64,000 nucleotides of DNA from Gnetum montanum (lineage: Eukaryota > Streptophyta > Gnetopsida > Gnetales > Gnetaceae). The DNA lies in contig MNCI01013895.1 in the NCBI GenBank assembly GCA_015680685.1, forward strand, positions 1,367,182-1,431,181. The letters are read 5' to 3'. Of this stretch, positions 46,400 to 58,312 are shown piece by piece; position 1 is the first letter of the stretch; every line of letters starts with the position of its first letter. Under the pieces are notes generated by a model that was not told the origin of the DNA, ran no database searches, and saw nothing but the letters and a program-made list of their open reading frames with translations. The position numbers and the translations under genes are program-made.

Positions 46400-48785
46400 G
46401 TAGAGGATGAGGATGATGGAGATGCAAGATGATCAATCGAAGTAGGTTGTAAGGGCTAGAGAGGAATGTTGGGTCAAAAGAAAGGTCTTTTTCTTGATCG
46501 ATTATCTAGACCACTTGGTTGAAAAATTGGTTGTGAGTGTACATCCCATGTAGCATTTTGTTGTTGTGGCTATGGAGGAATCTCACCCTACATAGATGGA
46601 GTAGGAGGTAACTGAGTTGAAGGTAGATGTGTATGTGCAAAGGGATGCAGAGGATGATATGGATATGGATATGGGTTTTTTTCTCAAGTAGGTGGTACTC
46701 TAGAGGGTAATAGTGATGCTAGAATGATGCATGACTTACAAATCTTCTAAGAGAGATGGGTTGTTGAACATAGTACCTATATGGATCTAGTTGCCTATAA
46801 TGGTACTGTTGCATTGGAGGTGGCATTCCCCAAAATTGTGGTTGGTATCATTGTTGGTATTGTTCATAAGGTTGTGGAGGAGTTTCACTTGGGTAGTAAG
46901 CTTGTTGTTGCTGGTGAAACTATCTTGGGATTCCTTGAGGATAAGGCAATCATCTTAGAGCTTGTCTACATGCTAGGTGAGGATTCAATGTGTACACTCC
47001 AGACTCTTGTTAGTGTGACACTACAACACAACATCCCTTTGGATGTTTATATTGATAGATGTTACATTTAGTTTCATCATCAAAGTTAGACTCCACAATT
47101 TCCTCTACTGAAGCAACTTTGCCTTTACCTCTTTGGTAGGCATGTTTAGCCCTTTTTGTCTCCTGCTATTATGATCAGTATTTTGCTCTTTGGGTTCTTT
47201 AGCAATCTTCAAACCGGTTTGAAATTTTTCATCCAAAGAGTCCCATAACTTGTCAACCTTGGTCGAAATGTCAGAAATAAATATTTGGATGGACAAGGTC
47301 TTTTTGTTCACCACTTCATTGAGTGGTGACTCCTCCTCGTCACAAAATCAAACCTCTCATTTTCTGATGGATGAGTCCCTATTATACTCTTTACCATTTT
47401 CCCTCTTTTGTAGCTCACCTTATTCTTTTTCTACTTACTCAATTAGCCTTTGGATCTGATGGGCTCTCAATTCAAATAATCTTCCTTGCGCATATCATTC
47501 AACCTTGAGTCCATCTATGATGTGGCAAAGTTGTTTCTTCTAAGAATAATCATGGTTGGGGCATTGGTGTAAGAGTGAATAATATTGGCCCATGGCAGCA
47601 TCTAAGGGTTCATGTGCTTCCTATTTCTAGCCTTGGATTTGCCCTCTCAAATTAGACACTCTAGAGTATTTTTGGTGTTTATGATTGTGCAACTCTAACA
47701 TGGTACTCCATCAATGAATGGATTCTAGCTCTGACCAATACCAATTTTTATCTTCCTTAATGAATGTCCTTGGGAAAAGCTTTAGTTTCTACCATTTATT
47801 CTCTATGTTCTATAAGGCATAGGCATCTTGAAAATCTTATAAATGTGTTTGCAGATCAAAGTTGCATCCCCCCTCAAATCTAGGGATATTGTTCATATCT
47901 AGGTGCTTGATCTAACAATCCTTCATATGCCTAGTTTTGATTTTCACTACCTCTACAATGTTGAGCATACTTTTTGAGTTGCCAATAGAGGTTCATCATC
48001 ATCACTGCATTGAGGATGCTGATGATGGTTTCAACAACCCCTTCAATTTTGGTGGCCTTCATAGTCATTGTTATCTCACTAATCACCTTCATCACAGTTG
48101 TTTCAATAGCAACTTTCATAAGAACCATCAAATAAATAGGAATTTTTGGAATCGGATGAAGAGGATGAAGAGAAAGGTGGACTACCATCACCATTTTGGT
48201 GTTCACCACTGCTCTTACACTTATTTCAATCACCATCCTTAGATCCCTTGCTATTGTGATGCTTGCCCAAGTTCCTACCTTAACTACCACTTTTTCCTAA
48301 ATCCAATTTATGAATAGTGGATCACAGGGTCAAGTTCACACCCTCACCATCAGTAGCAAATTGTGGAGAATCTTCATGTTGAGAACCTTTAATAGGAGGA
48401 TCCTCAATGTCATCTTGATTTTGTAGGAACAAGGGATTGGTGTAATGTTTCCCCTCGTAGCTTCATGGAATTTTTCCTGATGTTGATCTCATTTGCGTTG
48501 TGTTTCATTGGGATAGTAGTTTTGAGTGTTATATCCATTCACAACATATTCTTTGTGAAGATATGCTATGCCCAACTTCTTAAGGATTTTGAATACCATC
48601 CAAGGCACAGATCAATCAAGGGGCAAGACAACATTGCCCTCCATATCATGCCATTACAATTGTTCATCTTGATGTAGGATGAAGGTGAAATTTGGCACAA
48701 ACTCATCTAGATGAGTGTATATGACCTTGCATTCTTGTGGGACCAGTGGTTTGGTATCTTCATTCTTGCAAGAAGAAGAATACAT
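46400..48785 (-). pseudogene. gag: gag of element B
   Basis: ATG at 48785 (MYSSS), then an N-terminus with NFTFILHQDEQL (about 48680). A low-complexity Asp/Ser/Asn/His region (48290-48000) follows, then the capsid domain (47880-47500: WKLKLFPRTFI-like, EPLDAAMGQYYSLL) and a knuckle reading CNIYQYKHPKGCC (about 47070; second Cys is Tyr). A Pro/Tyr/Gln-rich C-terminal segment runs to about 46400. Stops throughout. Confidence 0.78.
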
Positions 48786-48921
48786 TTTGCAAAATAAAAT
48801 GAAATTTTTAATGTGCTTTTATAATTCTATGTATAGTGGGAATGACATTGACCTTGAGGTTCATACAATGATATTAATGGTATTCACCTAGACATAAATA
48901 GTGCATGTTCTACAAACAAAG

Positions 48922-48939
48922 TCCCCAACAATGATGCCA
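48922..48939 (-). other. Primer-binding site of element B (decayed tRNA-Asp type)
   Basis: Minus strand TGGCATCATTGTTGGGGA; all five differences from TGGCGCCGTTGCCGGGGA are transitions. It adjoins the LTR end. Confidence 0.75.
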
Positions 48940-48940
48940 A

Positions 48941-49895
48941 TGATGAGTGGCAGTATACCCCTATGCCCAACGATATGAATCACAAAGCGTTCACATGCAA
49001 CATGGTCAAATTTCATAGACTTTATCATTTCCAGTGCACTAGCCCTTTAGGAAGTGAATCTAGCCTTAAGGTTAATTGTTGTCTTCCCTATTACATTTGT
49101 GACATTCATTGGCATGGTTAAGTGTAACTAAGGAATATGATTTTTATCATTTTTATGTCTTATAGTTGGATGCTTGAAATGTAGCTAAAAGGAATTTGAT
49201 TAACTAATCTAAATTAATTAATTAACTGGCATTTAACTAATCCTAACATAAGCATCCAATCCCACTTTTTGTACACATCCTAAACCCACATATCCATTGC
49301 TGGGTGACCAAGTGCTATGCTATTGGGCAAACCAAGTAATAACACTACTGGGATTACCAAGAAAATACGTGTTACATTCGAACTGGTCATACTTATGTGT
49401 GTAATCTATCTCACTTAATTGTCTCATTAATGTAATAACTGGGAAATATTTAATAACTAATCAAAAGCATTTAATAAATAAGTGGAAATAATAAATGCAT
49501 AATTAAAATAGCTAATCTATCCAAGTGCTACAAGGTTTATCAAAAAGCTCATTTTCATTGCTGCACACACTATTGTGCTCAAGTACAACAATGCTAGAAT
49601 AAAGATCCATACACTCAATGACTCCTACTATGGGCACTTGGGGGAAAAATTTTAACTTTTGAATGGAAAAAATGCAAGAGCTCTACTGCAACTACAATCT
49701 ACTTATTCCATAAATGTAGCTACAAGTGTGTATTTATAGCTGACACGACACTACATTAACAGGGCCTCATTGATGCATGGTAAGATGCATCAACTAGGCC
49801 TCATGATCACATGGTAAGATGCATCAACTCAACCTTGTCAACGAGGCCCAGTTGATAAGGACTCATCGACACAACCAACTTAATGCAACTCATCA
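48941..49895 (-). repeat. 5' LTR of element B
   Basis: TGATGAG...CTCATCA, 955 bp. TATA box (CTATAAATA on the minus strand) at 49739-49731. U3 (49745-49890) has GGCCTCAT and GATGCATCAAC words related to AGGCCTCATCGATGC. No polypurine tract precedes it on the right, so 49896 onward is target DNA (candidate target duplication ACCAT at 49896-49900). Confidence 0.8.
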
Positions 49896-50896
49896 ACCAT
49901 GTTTTCTATGCCTGCTGGGTTGGCCACTACAATGTGTACTAGGTTTCGGTGATCCAGTGGACTGGGTGGTATGCAACTTTGCCTCTCCGATTCACTGGAA
50001 TGCCTTTAGTTTGTTGATGCTTTGATTTTGCCTCAAATTTGCTCTTGCCCAATGCTCCAAATTTCTAAGCCCTAAAATTGTAGAGGATAAGGGTATTTAT
50101 AGGGATAGGTTTAGTGTGAAATGTGGGGAGACTACCATGTGGTAGAGGGGATGATTGGGACTATGTTATTTTCCAATGATGCTCTCCACTAAGGCTAGCA
50201 ATGTTGTACTCTGTTGTGCTTTGACAAACTCTATGAGACTACAAGACTATGACTACGCTGCCAACTACATGCATATGCACCGAGAGGATTGCAATGTACT
50301 TGAAAAAATGCAACTTTGAAGACTATGCTCTCCACTATCTTGAGTGGGTTTGAGTGTAGTTATATCTTTGGGGATCAAAAGGGATGAAAGAAAGATGCAT
50401 TTTGCTAACTATGCTTTCCAAAGGTGAGTTGAAGCTAAGCTAAATGCTAGTGCTATGTTGTGGAGGCCTTAGGAGGCTATTCTAGCTTACTACACTTGAC
50501 TATGCTCTGGACTAGGGGAGAGTGTAGTCGCACACTTAGAAAAAAAATTTAAACAAATGGCTATGTACTAACTATGCTCTCCATGGGAGGCTAACTATGC
50601 TCCCAACTAGGGGTGAGCATAGACCCAACACTTGTCAAAACTTGCAGAAACTGGCTTCCAGTTGACTATGCTCTAGGTTGGTGGAGAGTGTAGTCTCAAC
50701 ACGTAGAAAAAATCTACAAAACTGAGCCTCCATGCTAACTACACTTGACTACACTCTAGGGAAGTGGAGAGCATAGTCTTAGAACTTAGAAAATTTTGCA
50801 AAAAAATGGGCTTCCATGCTGACTATGCTTGACTACACTCTAGGTTGGTGTAGAGCATAGTCAGCATGGAAGCCCAGTTTTTTAGGGCCCTCATGT
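49896..50896 (-). repeat. GACTATGCTCTCC minisatellite with TATA box (element E U3 or internal promoter)
   Basis: From 50130 to 50870 the words ACTATGCTCTCCA, TGACTACACTCTAGG and GGAGAGYRTAGTC recur many times in both orientations. Repeats of roughly 100 bp are clearest at 50560-50870. On the minus strand they end at CCCTATAAATACCC (about 50105-50092), a TATA box. The arrangement equals the repeat-plus-TATA promoters of X and Y-type elements. It is truncated at 49895 by insertion of B. Whether it is LTR U3 or an internal promoter cannot be decided. Confidence 0.5.
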
Positions 50897-51039
50897 TTTC
50901 CTCTTTGAGTCACAAAATCATGAATGAATAAGGCAAGTTTACCTAGATTTTCTATTATTAGCACTTTCCAATGATGTGACATAGTGGAAAATATCTCATA
51001 AGCATTGATAAAATAGGTAGTAAAATGTTTAAGTTTGAT

Positions 51040-51350
51040 GTTGAATGATTCAAGATATCCCTCAACTCTTGGTAGTCAAACATTTTCTTGGCCAAGTCCT
51101 CTTCCATATTTCTCTCATCTATGTAGCTAGCCTTGAAGACTTCAAACTCTACAATTATAGTTTATAGCTTTTGGCATGCTCGTAGTGAAGCTTATGTTCA
51201 TTCTCATAGAGTAAGTACAAACTATCCACTTGTTTCTCCAACTTTGTACAAGGTCGGCCTATAGTTAGCATCATTAGGTTAGAATCCATGAGCTTTTCAA
51301 GCTCTTATCCAAGCTCTTAATTACTCTTCTTCTTAGCAGTTATGCTTTCT
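51040..51350 (-). pseudogene. Coiled-coil ORF fragment, copy E
   Basis: About 100 codons matching the later coiled-coil part of copies C and D: ELEKLMDSNLMMLTIGRP corresponds to the YMELANLRYANLAML region of C, followed by LEKQVDSLYLLYENEHKL. Stops present. It is cut off on the right at about 51350 by the copia-type sequence. 50897-51039 is unassigned. Confidence 0.6.
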
Positions 51351-51668
51351 ATAAGTCTAAAAGTATAATCTTAATGTAACAAATGATATCTTGAAACAAT
51401 TTCTCTCAATTTAAGGAAAAGTTACTAAATACTAATACAATTATACACTAATTCACTTAAAAACATAGCCTTTAAAGTAATTTGGTGCTTAATTATTAAA
51501 AAGGAAACTTAACCTTGCAAGATCCAAGCAATCTTCACCAATCTTAGGTAATTTAAATCATAAGTAGATGCAAATCATACTAATTCTTCAATTTTGTTCC
51601 AAATATTGATGAAGATCAATAATTCTAGGTGTAGATACTTCCAAACCAATGCTTTGATACCAATCTAA
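51351..51668 (-). other. Copia-type leader with initiator-Met primer-binding site
   Basis: On the minus strand TTGGTATCAAAGC (51663-51651) follows the LTR end by five bases. It is the near-standard Ty1/copia primer site for initiator tRNA-Met (TGGTATCAGAGC, one difference). No copia gag or pol follows; the element is truncated within its leader. Confidence 0.65.
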
Positions 51669-52359
51669 TGTGGGTTTTCCTTAATGGATTCTAAAAGGAT
51701 CCATTGTACAACTTTTCTAAGAAAAATTAGCTTAGAAAACAAGAACACAATGAAAAGAAGAAACTCTCCCTCTATTATTTCACTTTCAAAATCAAGAATT
51801 ACATCAATAAGAAACAAGCTCAACTCAAACCTCCCAAAAAAATTGGATGCCACACATATTCCCTATTAATTTTTTCATTACTTACACTTGTAGCATTAAG
51901 ATTAAGACAAGATAACAATCATAAGAGATTCTCTCAACCTCTCTTAAGTGCTTTCATTCTTATATCTCAATCATTTGAACTCTTACTTAGTCTTTCTTGT
52001 ATTTTTTTCAAGCTAATTACAATCTTTTATAAGCACTAGAAAGACCCTTATACCTTTATTAACTATGGTCTTCTATTTAAAATTTATGAAAAAATGGCAT
52101 TTTCCTAAACTACAAGTGACTAGGATCACACAAAGCTTGCATCTCCCTACCTATAACCTATTGTAATTCACAACTAGCTCATAATGGTATATGTTAGATT
52201 ATTTTTGATTTATTCTTTTGTCAATTACGATCTCCAATGATTTTCATTCTCAAGATTGTAATATGCAGTAATGTACTTTTGTCTAAAGGTTTATAAATGC
52301 AATTACTACAAAAATTTATATAGGCATTTATTATCAATACATTAATGTTGGTGTCAACA
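51669..52359 (-). repeat. Ty1/copia-type LTR
   Basis: Minus-strand start TGTTGACACC (from 52359) and end AACCCACA (at 51669), 691 bp, with the primer site directly after. Base composition and ends are typical of plant copia LTRs. No second LTR is present in the window. 52360-52641 to its right shows no feature I can name. Confidence 0.65.
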
Positions 52360-52641
52360 CAATGAACCCTACATCAATGCTGGGATCAACTGAAGTCTTT
52401 TCATCATGCTCTCATGATTGATTAAAACTTTATCCTCAAGTTCACCAAATGGATATACAGTTTGTTTACAAAATGTGGGAGTGACTATGGACTTAAATAT
52501 TAAATTATAAAACAAAAACATTATGGACACATTAACCTTGGAAATTTTTTTACAAAATTTCCAAAAATATCCAAGGTATATGCTTCATGTTGTGCCTGAT
52601 AAAGGAGCTTCAAGTGGTGGCTTTTCATGCCTTGGTAATTT

Positions 52642-53534
52642 ATGAGCAAAGAGGTACCCCTACGTCCAACCATACGAATCACAAAGTGTTCACATGCAAG
52701 TTGGTCAAATTCTGTAGACTTCGTCATTTCTAGTGCACTAGTACTTTAGGAAGTGAATCTATCCTTAAGGTCAATTATTGTCCTCCCAGCTACACTTGTG
52801 ATATACGTTGGTATGGTTAAGTGTAACTGAGGCATCTGATTTTTATCAGTTTGTATTTTATATTTTGGGTGTTTTAAATATAGGTAAAAGGAATTTGATT
52901 AACTAATCTAAATTAATTAATTAACTATCGTTTAACTAATCCTAACATAAGTATCCATTCCCACTTTTTGGACATGTCCTAAACCTACGTATCCATTGCT
53001 AGGTGACCAAGCGCTATGCTACTGGGTGTACCAAGCAATAATGCTATTGGGATTACCAAGCAAATACATGTTACGCTTGAAGCGGTCATACTTAGGTGTG
53101 TAATCTACCTCGCTTAATTGTCTCATGAATGTAATAATTGAAAAATATTTAATAATTAACTAAAAAAATTAATAAATAATTAGGAACATTAAATGCATAA
53201 ATAAAATAGCTAATCCATCCAAAGTGCTACAAGGTTTATTAGAAAGCTCATCTTTATTACTACACACACTGTCATGCTTGGGTACAACAATGCTTGAATA
53301 AAAATCTATACACTCAATGACTCTTGTTGCGAGCACTTGGGGAAAAAAGTTTAACTTTCAAATAAAAAAATGCAAGAGCTTCACTATTACTGAAATTTGA
53401 ATTGCCATAAATGCAACTAGTAGGCATCTATGTATAGGCAATGGATAGACATTGCATCGATGGGGCCTCGTCAACATAGTGCGAGATGCATCGATGAGGC
53501 CTCATCAACACAGCCAACCCACAACAATTCATCA
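52642..53534 (-). repeat. 3' LTR of element D
   Basis: About 893 bp, homologous to the B LTR throughout (GTGACCAAGCGCTATGCTACT, TTAACTAATCCTAACATAAG). U3 (53450-53520) has two copies of CATCGATGRGGCCTCRTCAAC. Right end TTCATCA; the left end is decayed (TATGAG for TGATGAG). Confidence 0.8.
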
Positions 53535-53548
53535 TATCCCCACAATTG
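53535..53548 (-). other. Polypurine tract of element D
   Basis: Minus strand CAATTGTGGGGATA directly before the LTR start TGATGAA. 53549-53783 is 3' untranslated sequence with no gene. Confidence 0.65.
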
Positions 53549-53783
53549 AATGAAAACTCATTCTCTAGTTCTTTTACAAAATAGAAAAGGTATGGGATTA
53601 TTGATTGAATTTTCTTCAACAAAACAAACTTGACTAACTTGACAAAAAATGGAGTGCCTAGGTGTACGGATCAACACATTATAAAAAATGGTGGTGTTCA
53701 AGACACAAAATTGAACACCATGATACAACTCTTTAAAAATTAAACAACACATTCCTTGATGATGTGAAGCTTGTTGGAAAAAA

Positions 53784-56109
53784 TCAAATGATCCTAGGTA
53801 GTGGTGATTCCTGAGGCTTCGAGGAACCTTCACCAACTTCATGCACTAGTGGTGGTTGAGGTAGCTATGGTTGTCCTGCTACTGCTACAACTTCAACTGG
53901 TAGGTGGAAAGCATCTAGCAGTGCTTTCATTTTCTCCTCCTTACTCCTAGGATCAGGCACTGTCCACATAGCTTCCCCAATGTGGGTTGGAATGGGCACA
54001 TAGTAAGGACACAAGATTACTAGAAAAAAATCCTTAGCATTAACAAACCAAGTAACAAACTATTTGTATTCAATGTCAAACACTCTCACTATGTTCTTCA
54101 TCTCCTAGTAGTCATTCATCTATCTAGGTAAGTCCTTAGCAATAGATCGTTGATCTATGAATCATCCTTTGAGAACTTCAAGTTCAGTGTTAGTAGTCTC
54201 AACCTTTTGCTTGGTATTCTTGTGATGTTTGAACTCAGCCTCATATAATAGATATGAGCTAGCTACTTATTTCTCCAATTTTGATCACAATCATCTGACT
54301 GTTAGCATTTCCAGGTTTTCATAACAAAGATTGGTCATCTTCATATACTCTATCATTTTTTTGATCTATAACTCCTTCAAGTAGATCTCCACTTTGTTGT
54401 AGGCATTAATCCCATCAAAGATGGGCTGCCACATCTCTCTTCCTTGCTAGAGTTTCTGGAGGACTTCATTCACTTTCACCTTTTCCATCTGGATTTTTTT
54501 TCATTAAGTATCTTTTGCAAGCCAACCTGGTCCCTGTAGTGATTTTGCACTTTCTCAAACTTGAGAGCTTCATTCTTCCAGGTGGTGATTTCGATGGCAA
54601 ACTTTTGTCGCAAGGTGTGTACCTCCTCCATTGACAAATTGTAGTTTTCTATAGCTAATTACCTCAGTTTAGTGTTGACTCTGGCAAGCTACTTCTACTA
54701 TTAATGAATGAATTCTTGCATTTGATCTCTTTGAGAGTCAACATTTCATAGGCGATTATTTTATGTGGTCAATTCTTCATTTTCTTTATGAATTTGATTC
54801 AAGTCCTTTTTGATTAAGTGCATTTCAACTTCTACCATGAATTTTTTGAAGATGGCCATTACTACTTCCTTGTTAGCCTTTCGAAATCATTCTTGAAGTT
54901 GTTTGATAGCTTCATCTCTTATTATTGTTGTGCTGAGGATTGCTTATTATGCAAGTTAGGCATGAAGTTTAGCAACCTCCATGACCAAGTGTTGATTTTG
55001 ATCTTGGGTCATTTCTAGTTACCCCTCCAAAATGATGCATCTATCCCTTACACTCAATAGCTCTGACTGGGTTGCAATGATGTTCTTCGAAAGATCAAAG
55101 ATGCTTGAAGTTGGTTGTCTAGTTCCTACCAATCATTCTAATAATTTTTCATGTTAAGCTATATCTAACTTTCCATAGAATGTGCCATGGACATTTGCAT
55201 GTCTTAAAGTGCAAATACATCTACTACATATGTCATGGATGCATTTATTTCTTTAGCTACACAATTAGCTACCACTTCTGCAGCTGTCTCCTACCCTTGG
55301 TGCTGCATCAAAAAGAAAGTGGCAGCATTCTTAGAGATTTCTGGAAATAGATTATGTGTTGCTAATGACATTTTCACCTCTCAAGTGTTGGGATTCGACC
55401 TCGAAGGTAGCTACATTATTTGGGTAGAGAAAATGGAACCACACCTCTCCATCTAGTTAACTATTTGGGTGACCTCATTAAGATGACGCATCACTAGCTA
55501 GTATACAAATGGATCTACCGCACTCATTCCTACTTGTTTCTCTTATTTGCTCAAGAACTATTCTCAGATTTTCTTCAAACATTCAAGGGTTACGCGGGCC
55601 TCAAGAACTGTTCTTACATTTAAGTAGGACACTTAAATGTATATGGATTTTACAATTGACCCTAACCTTTGGCTATTCCAAAAGAGATAGGTCTCTCCCA
55701 TGTACCACTCCCCACTAGATGTGATGACTGGCCACATTGGAGAGGCTTGCAATTATGTCTTGACATCCTCTGGAGCTTTCTCCAAAAATGGCCTAGAGTT
55801 TATCTCTTGAAGAACTGATTTTTGGATCTCTTGGGACGTGATGATGTCTAGGTAGGCTTGAGTTAGAGTGACATCAAGCCTTAGCACAAGTCTAGGTGCT
55901 TCTCCTCATTAATATTGTTCTGTAGTCACTTCTTCTTTTGGAATCTATCAAACAGATTCCACTTCAGGCTCCTCACAAAGAGGCCCCATTACATGGGTTT
56001 CCTCTTGTTGTTCTTGGCCTTGTTCCTACTAGCCCCTTCCAACTCTAGATTGCTTCTCCTATGGTTGTGAGGGTTCTCCTTCTTGTAGAAATTTTTGTTT
56101 GGGTGCCAT
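53784..56109 (-). pseudogene. Athila-lineage downstream coiled-coil ORF, copy D
   Basis: ATG at 56109 (MAPKQKFLQEGEPSQP). N-terminal motif SPMWPV ... WYMGETYLFW at about 55745-55680; second block with AAEVVANCVAKEINASM near 55285-55230; long helical coiled-coil region to about 54050; C-terminal PIPTHIGEAMWTVPDP (about 53990). The frame ends at 53784. Many stops. Lying after integrase with a polypurine tract close behind, it occupies the env-like slot of Athila elements, but no membrane anchor is seen. It is the same family as copies A, B, C and E. Confidence 0.72.
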
Positions 56110-56371
56110 TTGTAATCACAATAGAACTTTGGATTAGCAATCATTGTGTAACCTTAAAATAATTGGGATACCTTAACTCTTGAGGGTAGTTACACTTTGC
56201 TAAGTTGTGATTATGGCTGATTTAATCAACTCAATTATTATTTCTATTTATGCCTTATCATTGATAAATCATCCCAAATATTTTTTGAAGGGTTAACTTG
56301 GAAAAAGCTGATGTTTATATATGATTAAGGTTACTAACCCTTGGGGGAGTTAGAAAAAGTTTTCAAAAATT

Positions 56372-56700
56372 CCATCAAAAACCTTAAGGTTTGTGGCCCC
56401 CACGATAAAGATCTTACCTATAGTAAGTGCAAGATCCAAAAATAGAGTAATTTGGACAAACGGTTTTAAAGTTATGAACTTTGGAAGGTTTTGGGCTTTG
56501 AAAAAATTGCAAAAATTCCTTATGTTTTATGAGCAAATTGCAAAACAATTTGAAAGTGTCTAGTGGTATATATAGTATGTTTGCACTGTGTTAATGAGGC
56601 CTTATTGACAAGGCCTCGTTGATGTGGTCGACTACGTCAACAAGGCCTCATCGATGCAGCTATTGACCATCATTGACTTCCATTGACTTTGGTCAAACTT
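56372..56700 (-). promoter_or_regulatory. Internal promoter and leader of ORF D
   Basis: TATA-like ACTATATATACC on the minus strand at about 56580-56570. Upstream (56585-56665) come AATGAGGCCTTATTGAC, AAGGCCTCGTTGATG and AAGGCCTCATCGATGCAG, close to the U3 words of this element's own LTR (53450-53520). Downstream, at about 56415, GGTAAGATC is a candidate splice donor shared with B. Confidence 0.55.
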
Positions 56701-58312
56701 TTAAAATACAAGGAATTTTTCAATGAAATTAGGATCAAATGAAATCTTAGAAGACCAAGAATAGCATGAAATCATAAGAAGAGGATTTTGAAGTTCATAA
56801 ATTTGAAAAAATGGAGAAAATTTAATTTAATGGATGAATGTAATGAATGATTAAGGAGTACTGAGTAGTTTACACAATGGAAAATACAAAATATAGGATT
56901 GTAGCAATGTTAAAGGTAAGGAACCTTAACTAGTCAAGTCAAAAGCTATGCAAGTGGGTCCTCCCCATAGTAGGCTCATGTCCTTTTTGCCCTTGCATAA
57001 CCTCAACTAAGGAGTCCATTGGCCCCATAGTCAATTTAATGATCATGACAAGTTAAGGACCAACCCAAAAGAATCCACTAAAGAATCCCAATACATTAGA
57101 CTAAGACATAGAGCATACCATAGAACTCAGTAGTGGGGTGAGTTATGGTAGCATGGATGGATGATAAAGAAGGTGGAATGGAGTTCCAAATTGAGGTCAG
57201 AAAAAGTCGCTTGTGCAATTGTGGGTAAAATGACCTAAGAAGTTCCATCCTTAGTCCATACCAAAGCCATTTTCTTTCAGTCACTTTGCATCATCACTCT
57301 AAGACCAATTCATCCACTCAAGACATAAGAGTGTCCCCACAAGAAAACTAGTGTTCCATAAAGAAGAGGAAATAGAATTAGGAAGAGAGAAAGAAGGCCT
57401 TAGTTAGAGGGGACCTTTAGGCATAGGTGTATGTCTTTCAAGTCCCATAACAAATGCTTGTAACCCTTTTATTTGTCCAAGGGGTGTGCTTTGAGTTTCC
57501 ATTGCTTTTTTTTCTAATGGGAACCACACCATGAAAGGACTTATTTGTGTCAAAGGGGTGTGCTTTGAATTCCCATTGTTTTTTTTTTTTTGACATAATG
57601 GTAATCACACCATGTAATAATTTTATTTTTCCTCCTATCATTGGGTGGTATGGAATAGTAATAAGTCCATGAAAAAACACTCAAGCAAGAAGAAGAGTAC
57701 AAAGAGGATTAAGTCCCCTTGAAGTCACACCCTTTATAAATCTTTGGATCCTTCCTAATTCTGAAACTACTAAGGTCACTAATTGATTAAAATTTTCTTT
57801 AATGAAAAATGGACCTCAAATTCCCAAAACAAGGAAAACCATAGAGCTCATTGGATGGGAGAATGACATGGACTCACTGTCTGTTCCATGAAAAATAAGC
57901 CATGTTGAAGTCATCAAACATTAGAATTCAAAAATAGAAACCAGGCATCGACAATCACACATTAAGCATAAACCATCATTACTAAATAGCAATAGCAGCA
58001 TTGTGTCCTATGATAATAAAGCAAATTTATTAGCAAAAAATGAGAAGATATCACAATTAATCAAAAGAAAAAACACAAAGTAAAATATATAAGTAAATGT
58101 GAAATAATCAAGAAAGTTTAAAGGTACTAAAGATGGTATAAAATTAGAAAAATTTGTACAATAAAAAACTTGAAAAACAAAAAGGTAGAAAAATTGAGAG
58201 GCCATGGTAATGGTTAGCATGGATGGCCATCTCCCCCACAACTAAGTTGGAAGGAGGAGATCCAAAAAATAGAACATGGATGTCCATCAGTTGAGGTGGT
58301 ATTTACACTGGC
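56701..58312 (-). other. Integrase-to-ORF spacer of element D
   Basis: No gene. Collinear with the spacer of B. It carries the same ~80-bp tandem duplication (57486-57620). Confidence 0.7.

Larger units (their letters stand above)
29803..49895 (-). mobile_element. Athila-like element B (interrupted by element X)
   Basis: Read right to left: 5' LTR 49895-48941, primer-binding site, gag, protease, RT, RNase H, integrase, spacer, internal promoter, coiled-coil ORF, truncated 3' LTR. Element X (32738-40961) is inserted in the leader between the internal promoter and the ORF. Without X the element is about 11.9 kb. The order matches the Athila clade, with an extra ORF after integrase. All frames are broken. 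Confidence 0.85.

Noticed and set aside
47931-48290. 119-codon minus-strand frame rich in Met and Val
   Set aside because: Out-of-frame reading of the low-complexity gag segment of element B; the true frame is Asp/Ser/Asn/His-rich like the gag of A and F.
52619-52641. Possible primer-binding site remnant (ATTACCAAGG, minus strand) next to the 3' LTR of D, which would mean another shared LTR
   Set aside because: Only ten bases resemble the site, the spacing is wrong by about eight bases, and no gag follows.
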